Below, one piece after another: positions 22,251-32,645 of a stretch of 64,000 nucleotides of DNA. Under the pieces are notes generated by a model that saw only the letters and a list, made by a program, of their open reading frames with translations, was not told the DNA's origin and did no database searches. Position 1 is the first letter of the stretch, and each line of letters opens with the position of its first letter. The position numbers and the translations under genes were made by a program. The stretch is from Raffaelea ambrosiae (Eukaryota; Ascomycota; Sordariomycetes; Ophiostomatales; Ophiostomataceae), in NCBI GenBank assembly GCA_002778195.1, contig PCDI01000001.1, forward strand, positions 2,351,105 through 2,415,104, written 5' to 3'.

Positions 22251-25200
22251 ACATGTGCTTGCTTGCCCGCTTGTTTCTGTCGATTCCTATATGTTCACAG
22301 CGCGGATCTCGGGCGGCTCCGTTCTGACGTCAGGAGACGGTGGTCTGGCGGTGGCCAGGAAGTGGCCAGGCGATGGGCAGGCGGCGGGCAGGCGGTGCCT
22401 ACGCCGAGGCGGGGAAGCGGAGGTTTAGATGCCGTCGTGGATAAATGGGCAAAAACAGGAGACAACCGCATGACCATCACCAGCCACCACGCGCCAAAGG
22501 ATAAAACTGGTGCTGATGTTTCACAAGTGCCCGACGAATGGGTTTCTTTTTTTAATTGTGGACAAAGCTATATGAATTATCATCTTTGGTTTGTATTGAG
22601 GGCTTTATATTTTTTTTTTTTTTTTCATTCCTTTGGTCCCTTCTTGTTTCGTGTCCAATTGGTTATTTTTTTTTGGTCTTTTTTTTGTCCTGTCTATTAG
22701 TTGCCTGTTTTCTGCATTCATAGTTTTCAGTCTTGTCACATAGTTTGCCCTTGATCAGGCGAAAGGCGTCCTGCTTGCTTAGAGTCATGCAAATACAACC
22801 ACAAAATCCCGCACAGACACACCATGGCGGCACATTTTGAGTTCATTATGTTCATGGAGTTGCAATTGTCCAGTCTTGAGGGTTCGTTGACAGGCCATAC
22901 GTTTGTCCACAATTGGCACCCTGGCGGGTTCAATGGTCTGCTCGTGGCAAAGACAAGGCAATAACACAAACGTACTCGTAGACTCTGCCGTGAACAGATT
23001 GCATCTGAAGGCATAGAAAGTGTCCATGTAACCCCAGTCTTGGTCAATTGCTCCTTGCAACGACAATGACAACGACAACGACACACACCCCCGTCCGTTC
23101 CGTCGTCCGTGCCAAGGCCGATGGAGGATGACTGGTGTGGTAGGGCCACCGATGGCCGTTAGGTACACTGCCCTCGGCCGTCCGAGGAACTTCGGCAGAC
23201 CTATCTGCCCTGTATCGGCAGAAGTCGGAGAGGACAGGAAGCACAGGTGAGCATCAACGCCGGGGAGACCCATGTAGATTATGCAGAAAAGGACAAAGAT
23301 GCACGGCTCTAGGGGTCGTTGCTACGCAAGATTCAGATAAGGGTGTGGGCGTGGGCGTGGACAGGGCGAACAGGGACAGGTAAGAAGGAGGGCGAGAAAA
23401 AAAGAGGGTCGGCATGTGGGCACGGCAGCCGTGGTTGGCCATTCCTGGTGTGGATGGGTTATGCTCCCTACCTCGTGGCTTGTCACTGTTAAAAAAAATA
23501 AAAAAAAAAGGGCTGCATTCGTTCTTGCCACACACACGACCCCTCACTGTATGCCTCGTTCCTTCTCTTGTCCTTGTGTCCTTACTTACGGTCGTCCTCG
23601 TGGCGTTTCTGCTTTCTCTCCGCCTTTTGGGGTTCCTTGTGCTTCCTAGTTTTTCCTTGCCGGCTTTTTCTTTCCCTGCCGTTCCTCGCCGCTCTGTGCC
23701 CAGCCATTCGGTTACCAGACACCAACCCAGCCCGTGAACCAGAAACGCCCCTCCTTCCCCGGCCATGGACCCGTTAGCGGCCGACTAGATGGGCACTAAA
23801 TAGAACAAAAAGCACAAAAAAAACGAAGCCGGCCTACACTTTTGAGAATGCAGGAGTGTGGGGTAGGGATGGGACAGGCTGTTCCGAGTTGTTTTCGTCC
23901 ACCTGAAGGGTATGGGGCGTGTCAGTTGGCAGTATTTGCCATTCCTGGGTCTTTTTGTGCTTTTTTTGTACTTATTCCAACACCTTGTAGTCAGGTAAAA
24001 CTCCATTTCTCTGATACAAAAATGGAAGTGTCAAAAAGCGGTCAATTATACTTTTTGCTGTTCCCGTGTGGTTCCGAGATTTTTACAAAAAGCAACAGGC
24101 GACAGGAAAGGTACATACGAGCGAGGCGACGGGCCCGAATCGGCAAGCTCGAGAGAGAATTTTGTGCATTTTCCTGCAATTTACTGCAATTTACTGCTCA
24201 ATTCTGCGCGGCAGAAGGGAGGGCAACAAAAAGGAAAGCAAACAGCCCATGAATTGGACGCAGATGTCTGCAATGGGTAGATGGGAGGACGGGCAGCTGC
24301 CGGCAGCTGGCCTAGTCGAGTCCGGAGCCAGTAATAGCCGTAGATATGGTGTTGTTCACAGGGTCACCTGCCGCCGGTGGTGCGCTGAGGCTTCCGTTAC
24401 AGCGGTCACACAGGTCATTCTTTACGTAAGGCACGCCATAGAGCCTCTTTGACCACCCCAGAGCACCCCACCAACACCTGTTTATTTGGACGCATACAGA
24501 AGGCTCAAGGGGTGCTGACACTTCACGTGCATCGGAACATGTCGGAACCCTGCTCTTTGGCGGGGACTATTGGCTGGTTTGTGGATCGCCGCCGTCGTGG
24601 GGAACTACTATGTAGTTCTGGACTCGGCCAAGAAAGAACCGGTCGCCAAGTGTAATTCATGGAGCACGAAGAGTCCTGTTTGGGCAACACCCGAAGCAAA
24701 ACTCAAGATTTGGAGAAGGATGGAGGGGGGGGCGTGTAAACCGTTGCCAATGAGAGGCAGTAGTCCGCCTCTTTTTTTTTTTGTCTGTACGAGCATTTCA
24801 CTTACCTGTCGTCGGCTCCAGTGCAGGTATTTCTCTTGCAGGACCAAAGTACCCGAGTTTTTCACTTTTGCCAAGACTACACGAGAATCGTGTTCACATT
24901 CTCGTGTTCATAGTCCCTGACTCTCCGCAGAGAGAAGACAAGCAGGCACTTGACAGGAAGAAGAAAATTGAGGCCTCCTCGTTTCTCCACGTTATCACAT
25001 CCAAACCGAAAAGAGCACAGCTGCATGTAACAGGAAGCAGAATCAGCCCCGCATTCTCACATCGTTGCCCCGAGTTGTTCCTATCTTCGAGCTGGGAGGA
25101 AGACAAGAAGGACAGGGCAGGGCAGATTGTGAAGAGAGCGACAAACTGCTACACACCGACAGGCGTAAATGTGCAGCCTGGATAGACAAGCGGAGGGTCC

Positions 25201-26555
25201 AAGGGGTACATGGTTTGGTTGCAGGGGAATTGGTTTTCCACCCACAAGGTGGATGACGTTCAGCCTTAGTTGCATTGGTCCCAGAAAGGCACCCCTCTTT
25301 TTGGGTGGGCGGGGCAGAGTTGTTGTGTCTAGGAGTACATAGTAATACAAGCAAGTCACAAAGGATGGTGGTGGAGGGTGTGACTATCCGCGTTCCTTGG
25401 CAACGCAAAGCAGGGGCCACCACCTGCTTGTCTCTTTACAGGCATGCTGCATGTTTCCTCTTGCTCAATTTGGCCCACGGCTGTGCCGCTGTGGCATTCG
25501 GCTGTTTGTGTAAGTGGCCGTCAGCTTCAGCTGATTGGCGACACTTTCGAGAACACGCGCAACAGCGGTACGATTCAGAGTGATTTTCGCACAATGGCAA
25601 CCCTGAATACGGGTATGTCTTCTGCCTTGTTCTGACGAGCCATTGGGGCTCTGACGCGGCCCATTGGCAACTTTCGATGGCATGGGCGGCCAGCAAGGCA
25701 TGGATTGTGTCTTGGATCGTCTGTGGTCCTGTGATATTCGCCTCCACCCACCACACCCTCCACTCCATTCCGGATGCGTCGAGCTGGTGCCGGTCACCGC
25801 ACTACGTGGTTAGCACACCGTCTGGTTGTTTTGAGACAGTCGCTTTTGGCAGCTGGTCTACCCGTAGTAATAGTACATGTGCCTGTGTATGTTTGCCCTG
25901 CCACTGACCAGTTGTGTATTTGGAGGCTCGTGGGAAAAAAGAAGAGGCTGCGGGCTGGCAGAGACTTTTCCCGCCTGCTGGGCTTCGGCTTTGGCCACTC
26001 GGCACCAGGCTCGGCAATGGGCTGGGATATCGGGTTAATGGCAAGGCCGGCCGGGTTTGCACGGTTTACAGGGTGTTTCCTTTTTTTGGCAGTCTCTCCA
26101 TCGCGGCTGGAATGGCACGAACTATCAATATGGTCTGCAAAATTGCCTGTTCAAAACACGCAATCACACGAGACAAAGCAGCCAAACAAACCACACAACA
26201 GCCAATGCCTAACAGATTTTTCAGAGAACCAATACGTCGGAGCCGCTTCTCCATTGGCCCCCTATCCGGCCTGCCCGTTGGCCGGCGCCTCAGTCGATCT
26301 CGTTTTCGAACTAGAGCTACGGGATCTCCAGGGTCCAAAGTGAGATGGGGGTCATGTCGACTGCAGTCCAGCCTGGTCCATTGGCTTCACAGCTGCCTGT
26401 TTCGAGACTATCGTGAGGGGTTCTGCATCGCCATCGCCAGTAGCCGTCCCGAGACGAATGGGAAAGAATGGTCATTCAAGAAACGAGCGGGGAGGAAAGG
26501 GGTGGGGTGGCTGTAGCTGCGTATCTCGGACTTGCATCTGGCCTGTTTCAAGCCT

Positions 26556-26604
26556 GCTGGCCTGGCCTACTGGCCTGGCCTGGCCTGGCCTGGCCTGCCT
26601 GGCC
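26556..26604. repeat. TGGCC pentanucleotide repeat
   Basis: About nine imperfect copies of TGGCC/CTGGC stand head to tail, broken by CTACT and CTGCC. It lies about 950 bp upstream of the PCK start and is non-coding. Confidence 0.8.
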
Positions 26605-26942
26605 GGTTTGTGGGCAAAAGCCAACCGTAGCCTTCGTCACAGGCAGTTTGGCAGTGGTTCGGTTCCGAAAAGATATCGTGAGCATCTTCCGACTTCTTCC
26701 TTTAACCCCAGCTTTCCTGTTTGGGCAGGGACGACCCCTTGGTTGGCAGGTGCGGATCCTCGGGCCAGAGGCTGGGCTGCGCCTTCCCAAGCCGCGACAA
26801 GGAGGCGACAAGGAAGGGAGCAAGCAGAGACAGAGCATTAACATACGAAAGGAGGGGAAGAGGGAAGGTGGGGGGGTGTGGGATTAGACACATCGTGGGG
26901 CCAAAGGGAAAAAAAAGAAGTCTCCGCCCTTTGTAGCGTTAT

Positions 26943-26950
26943 TATAAAAA
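26943..26950 (+). promoter_or_regulatory. Candidate TATA box of PCK
   Basis: TATAAAAA lies about 600 bp before the first PCK ATG, followed by C/T- and A/C-rich leader-like sequence up to 27540. If used, the 5' leader would be about 570 nt, long for a fungus, and could contain an additional intron. Confidence 0.35.
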
Positions 26951-27550
26951 CAAACTAATCTGCAGCCCCAGGCTTCCTTCTCTCGCCTCGATACAGCAAG
27001 CAATCCACAAAAACCGTATCTGAGTGTATCTCCCTCCAATCAACCAGCTATTTCTGCTCTCCAGAGTGGACCGCTGCTCCTTCTTTTTTCACCCTGCGCA
27101 TCCCTGTGCCCCCATCAGACTAAGGAACCAACGCTAGACTGCGACGCTGTCTAATAACCGCCTCCCAAGAAAACTGTATGTATCGCCTCTGCACATCCAG
27201 AGCTGCTGGGCGTGTGTGTGTGGTGCTGGGTGCGTGCAATCCTGCCGAGCCAGCATCATACGCCTCTGTTCTGTTGCCATTCCATTGTGTCGCCGCTTCG
27301 TTTCGACTAATTCGCCGTAAGCAAGCAGGCAAGAGAAAAACACGGCCCCTAGCCCGCATCTGAGCCTCCAGCCTACTGCTACCGGAAAACCCACTCCTGC
27401 GTACGTGCTCCATCCATCCCACACCCACGCAGAGCACACACACGCTCTGTCCCAGTAGCCGACGAAAACGGAAAAAGTGAAATCAATACCCGGATCGGAC
27501 CCGATCGTCTTGTTGACTCTCGTCAGACAGATATATATATATATATCATC

Positions 27551-30500
27551 ATGAAGGACCCCGTCCAGCGCACCACTTCTCCCTACGTCGATCCTAACGT
27601 CAAAGGACCGCAAGCCCAACTTCTTTCCAACCGAGAGCCCAATACAAGCAAAAGTGAGTTGCCTCTCTTTGTTGCTGTTGCTCCTTTCCCGAGCCAGCCT
27701 TCCTGGACTGCCCTTTGGTTTTTTTTTTGCTTGTCTTCTTTCCTTATCTCTTCGTTCGTGGCCCTCGGAATTCGTTCCGGCCCCATCGTCACAGCTTCTC
27801 CCCCTGTCGCCATCTGGCCCAGATCTGAGCTAACCCCGTCTCCAGTGGTTTCCACTACTACCGTCAACAAGACCAGCCTCCACCCCAGCGGTGTTCAGTG
27901 AGTCCCTCCCGCGATCCTCGGAAACCAGAGCAGATGCCGGGCTGCAGTCGCAGAATTTGTACACCGCTGCTAACACATGCAAGGCCGCATGAGGAGAAGC
28001 ACACCGAGCTTGGTATGCACTTGTCCCTTACGTGCGAGGCGTTTTCGTCTCTTCTCGTTTCTCGCCGGCTTCGTCTATAGCCATACTAACCGTACTGCAG
28101 AGGAGGAGCTCCATGAGAAGGCTCACATTGACTACGACCATGTCGCCATCGTACGTATTCCTCTCCGGGAAATCATTTGCCGCGCGAAGTTATCTTTTCT
28201 TGGTGCAATCTTTCTGACCTGTGTGCCTCCAGATCCCCAACCCCTCTGTCGCTGCCCTCTACGAGGACGCCCTCGTCTACGAGCCCGGCTCCGGCATCTC
28301 GTCGGCCGGTGCCCTGACTGCCTACTCCGGCAAGAAGACCGGCCGTTCGCCCTCTGATAAGCGCATTGTCAAGGAGCCCAGCTCCGAGAAGGACGTCTGG
28401 TAAGCTGCGCACGCACTGGCGACTTTTCACTTCTTACACCGCCCGCAATCCCAATTCCTCCCAATTCCTCCCAATTTCTCCCAGTCTCGAGTGTCCGAGC
28501 CCATTTGCTGACTCGCTATCTAGGTGGGGCCCCGTCAACAAGCCCATGACTCCCGAGGTAAGATTTGCCTGGTTCACGATCCTCCTTATTCTGCTTCCCT
28601 GTCTGTTCTCGTTTTCCCTCCCTTTACTCCCTTTACTTTTCGTGCCGCCCTTCCTTCGCCTACCCTCTTTCAGCTCCCCCCCGATCCCGAATTCCCAACC
28701 GACAATTGCCGTGGCAGTCTTCTTTATTTCTTCAATTACCCCAATTCTTTCCCCAAATTCCTGACCGCTTACGTCATGGCCCCTCTCGCCCTTGACCCGC
28801 TATTGCGTCCAAACCCGGTGCTGCCTTTACCTCGCTTCTTATTGGAGATTGTCATCCGGGTCGTGATCTCCGTGACCGTGCCAATTGTTCACCGCGATGT
28901 TTTCGCATTCCGACAATTCCCTTTTGCCTCTCCACTACCCGACTGCAAGGACGCTCGGAGTGTGACTTGCACGATGTACCCCGCTGCCGGCCAGCACAGA
29001 GCTAGCGACTCTTTGCCGACGCTGTGTCGCCCTTCCCCACACTCAACCGTATCACGTGATCCACACATACTGCCCGTCCCCATTCCGTCCCCTCTCCACG
29101 TCGATACCACGACATGTCACGCGACAGCTGCATGGAAGCTGCAGAAGACGCACAGAAGACGCACAGAAGACAGGCAGAATCCACAGCAGAAATCTAACGT
29201 CAACAATCTATAGGTCTGGAAGATCAACCGCGAGCGCGCCGTCGACTACCTCAACACCCGCAGCCGCATCTACGTCATTGATGGCTACGCCGGCTGGGAT
29301 GAGCGCTACCGGATTCGCGTGCGCGTTGTCTGCGCCCGCGCCTACCACGCTCTGTTCATGCACAACATGCTGATCCGGCCCTCGCGCGAGGAGCTAAAGT
29401 CGTTCCATCCCGACTACACCATCTACAACGCCGGCCAGTTCCCGGCCAACCGCTACACCGAGAGCATGACCTCGGGTACCTCTGTTGCCATCAACTTCGC
29501 CGACAAGGAGATGGTTATCCTGGGTACCGAGTACGCCGGCGAGATGAAGAAGGGTGTCTTCACGGTGCTCTTCTACGAGATGCCCGTCTACCACAACGTG
29601 CTGACTCTGCACTCGTCCGCCAACGAGGGCAAGGACGGCGACGTCAGCGTCTTCTTCGGTCTGTCCGGTACCGGCAAGACCACTCTGTCGGCCGACCCCA
29701 ACCGTTCCCTGATCGGTGACGACGAGCACTGCTGGACGGACACCGGCGTCTTCAACATCGAGGGTGGCTGCTACGCCAAGTGCATTGGCCTGTCGGCCGA
29801 GAAGGAGCCCGATATTTTCGGCGCCATCCGCTTCGGCTCCGTCCTGGAGAACGTTGTCTTCGACCCCGAGACGCGTATTGTCGACTACGACGACGCCACC
29901 CTGACCGAGAACACTCGCTGTGCCTACCCCATCGAATACATCCACAACGCCAAGGTCCCATGCGTGACGAGCACGCACCCCAAGAACATCATCATGCTGA
30001 CCTGCGACGCCCGCGGTGTGCTGCCGCCCATCTCCAGGCTCAACCGCGCCCAGACCATGTTCCACTTCATCTCTGGCTACACCTCCAAGATGGCCGGTAC
30101 CGAGGTCGGCGTCACCGAGCCCGAGGTCGTCTTCTCCTCCTGCTTCGCCCAGCCCTTCCTGGCCCTGCACCCCATGCGCTACGCCCAGATGCTGGCGGAC
30201 AAGATCGAGGAGCACAGCGCCACTGCCTGGCTGCTCAACACCGGCTGGGTCGGTGCCGGCTACGCCCAGGGCGGCAAGCGCTGCCCGCTCAAGTACACTC
30301 GTGCCATCCTGGACGCCATCCACTCTGGCGAGCTGGCCAACTCCGAGTTCGAGGTCTACGATGTCTTCAACCTGGAGGTGCCCAAGTCGTGCCCGGGTGT
30401 CCCGTCGGAGCTGCTCAACCCCAAGACCGCCTGGACTGCCGGCGCCGACTCGTTCGGCACCGAGGTCCGCAAGCTGGGTGTCCTCTTCCAGGAGAACTTC

Positions 30501-30557
30501 AAGAAGTACTCCTCGGAGGCCACCGAGGACGTCATCAAGGCCGGCCCGGTCGTGTAA
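27551..30557 (+). CDS. pck1: Phosphoenolpyruvate carboxykinase (ATP type)
   Basis: The enzyme converts oxaloacetate and ATP to phosphoenolpyruvate in gluconeogenesis. Seven exons: 27551-27653, 27846-27897, 27984-28012, 28101-28150, 28233-28399, 28524-28557 and 29214-30557. All introns are GT-AG, with clear CTAAC branches in introns 1-3. The product is 592 aa from the first ATG. The usual fungal N-terminus (compare MVSTTTVNKTSLHPSGVQ) begins at a Met whose codon is split by intron 1 (A/TG); from there it is 558 aa, the normal family length. Motifs: SGALTAYSGKKTGRSPSDKR, P-loop FFGLSGTGKTTLSADP, and the signature LIGDDEHCWTDTGVFNIEGG, which mark the ATP-dependent class (EC 4.1.1.49). Intron 6 is 656 bp, far longer than the others. 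Codon use is strongly biased, as in highly expressed genes. Confidence 0.96.
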
Positions 30558-31325
30558 AGCGAAAAAAAAAGGGTCCCGTAGCATCTTGACGACGGTCTGA
30601 GACAGCTTCTTTTTTTGTTGGTTGTGTTCCCTTTCCTCGCCTCACGCGCCCACGCCTCCGACAGCCTCTTCATATACATTTCTTTTTATCTCTCTATTCT
30701 TCTATCTCTTTTATTTCCTTTCCATGTTTTAAAAGATGCCATAACAAAATAAAACCACGCGGGCAAGGCACAACTCAACAAAAAAACCAAAGAAAAAAAA
30801 AACCCAACAAAAAACCAAAAAAATCAATTGTATTTCATCATTAGTTAGCGGCGACAAGGTTGTGCGGCAGCCCTCGGTACCAAAAAAAAACGAGTGGTCC
30901 CCTTCCTTTTTATTGTATCTTTGGAAAGAAAGCTTCATAGATTTTTCTGGCTGGTCTATATTGGGTCGTGAGGCAACAAAGCCCGCGAAAGGGTATAACT
31001 ATTTATGTTTTCTGCAAATAAGAATGGACCAAAGCAACGAGAAAAAAAGTGAGAAGATGTTCCAACATGCATGTGATTAAGCTTGATGAGAGGAGGTGGC
31101 GGCATATGTTCTGGAACCCGTTGTTTCCCATTACTGTCCTGCACGTAGGTATACTTGTGCCCTCTTCTTTTCCTGGATTCTCTTGTTCTCTCTACCTCTG
31201 CCCTGTTCAATATTCCCACTAATGCCTTGCCAACCCCCATCCTTTCCTACCCTTCATAGCCGCCCCTTCGTATCACATTCCTATCTTCCTATCTCTCTAT
31301 CCCAATTCCTTGTCATTCATCCTCT
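30558..31325. other. Intergenic, convergent 3' ends
   Basis: This lies between the stops of PCK and the methyltransferase-like gene. It is T-rich, then A-rich, as 3' UTRs on both strands would be. No gene is seen. Confidence 0.5.
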
Positions 31326-32645
31326 TCACTCAATGGTCTTTTCTTCCTTCTTCACACACACGATCCACTTGACATACCCCACCGGCCACAGGTGCCGCGT
31401 CTCGCCGCTCCGCAGCTCCCACTTTCCGTTCTCCTCCGCTCCGTCAGCGGCACCGCACGTCCGCAACAGCGCCTCCACTTCGTCCGGCGTCCGCGTGCGC
31501 AGCATCGACATCCAGCCGTCAAAGACGAGCACAAAGGGCAGGACGGGGATGAGATAGGTGAATACGAGCGTCAGCGGAGAGCGCCAGATCCAGGCGTAGT
31601 AGGGGGCCATGACGAGGATACCGAGGCCGAAGACGAGGGTTGTCAGAAAAGCGCCAAAGGAGCGGTCTTGGAGTTCGAAGATGCTGGAGGGGCCGAGTTA
31701 GCGAAGCGAAATGACGAGGAGCAGAGCAAACGAGCGAAAGTCAAGACAAGGCAAGGTAGACGAGACGAGGTAACGAGGAAGCAAGCGGGGAAAACGAGCG
31801 AAGCGAGGCCAGAAAAGCGAGCAAAGCGAGGACCAAAGAGAAAACTTACCCAAAACCGTCGCTGGTCTCGACTGTGTTCTTGAGGATGGCCCCGGCCAGC
31901 GGGTCATCAAAGTGATGAAAGGCCAGGTTGAAGAGACGGAAGACCTTGGGAGGAGGAGGAGGAGGAGGAGGAGAAGGGTCGACTCCTCCAGCGGCTCCTG
32001 CTGCTGTTCCTGTGCTGTTGTTGACGCCGTTCATGCCGTTCGTGCCCTTGAGGTCGTTCGTGCCCTTGGCCTCGTCGAACCCAGCCACGGCCAGAATGGC
32101 TGCCGGATCGGCGGCGCTGGCGTCCACGGGGTCAGGCGCATAGCGGACATTCTCGCTGGCGGCGGCGGCGACAGCCCAGTCGTCGACGTGCGGGTGGAGA
32201 TCGGTGAGGACGAAGCGGGTGGGTGGTTGGGGCAGAGGCGACGTTGTCTTGGCGCCATTGATGATCGTCTCGATGCGCGGGGTGGGCCCGCCGCCGCCGG
32301 CGCAAAAGTCGATGATGATCCAGGGACGGCCGGCGCGTCCATCGCCTCCGGCCGCTCCCTCCTCCTCCAAGACCTCCCGGCGCAGGACATCAGCCACGAT
32401 CTCGGCCGGGGCGGCGCTCTGGAGAATGGGCACTTTGGTGACCCAGGCGCGGGTGAGGGCGGCCTGGACCCGACGGCGAAACCAAGGAGGGAACCTAGAC
32501 GGCAGTGAGCAGAAGGAGGACAGAGGAATGGGTCATCGTGGGAGGGGGGGATTAAAAAAAAACAGAAGCTCGAAGCTTTTCTGAGCGCGTACCATGGCTG
32601 GTCGTCGATTTCAAAGACGTGCATGCGGGGGACGAGAGGGGCCAT
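31326..32645 (-). CDS. Membrane-associated SAM-methyltransferase-like protein
   Basis: Three exons, 32645-32593, 32494-31850 and 31683-31326, give about 351 aa; introns are 98 and 166 bp. The N-terminus MHVFEIDDQPWFPPWFRRRV is characteristic of an uncharacterised ascomycete family. Residues about 60-75 (IIIDFCAGGGGPTPRIE) look like the SAM-binding motif I, and FVLTDLHPHVDDWAVAA fits motif II. RLFNLAFHHFDDPLAG then resembles the post-motif of class I methyltransferases. The C-terminal third has two hydrophobic segments (FLTTLVFGLGILVMAPYYAW; LTLVFTYLIPVLPFVLVFDG) that probably anchor it in a membrane. It ends in a conserved WELRSGETRHLWPVGYVKW region. Substrate unknown. A poly-Pro run precedes the FNLAFHHF block. 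Confidence 0.82.

Larger units (their letters stand above)
22251..27550. other. 5.3-kb gene-free region upstream of PEP carboxykinase
   Basis: Open frames here are short, overlap each other and lack domains, so I support no protein gene. The stretch includes many T and A homopolymer tracts, a TGGCC repeat at 26556-26604, a TATA box at 26943-26950 and a TA repeat at 27530-27545. The right part is most likely the long promoter and leader of the carbon-regulated PCK gene. Non-coding transcripts cannot be excluded. Confidence 0.5.

Noticed and set aside
25914..26516. 200-codon plus-strand open frame upstream of PCK
   Set aside because: No domain, overlaps other open frames in all phases, and lies in repeat-bearing intergenic DNA.
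28524..29213. Open frame running through exon 6 and intron 6 of PCK
   Set aside because: It is in the wrong frame relative to the conserved protein, and the splice sites restore PEVWKINRERAVDYL exactly.
29394..30584. 396-codon minus-strand frame
   Set aside because: It is the shadow of PEP carboxykinase exon 7, whose motifs and codon bias are clear on the plus strand.
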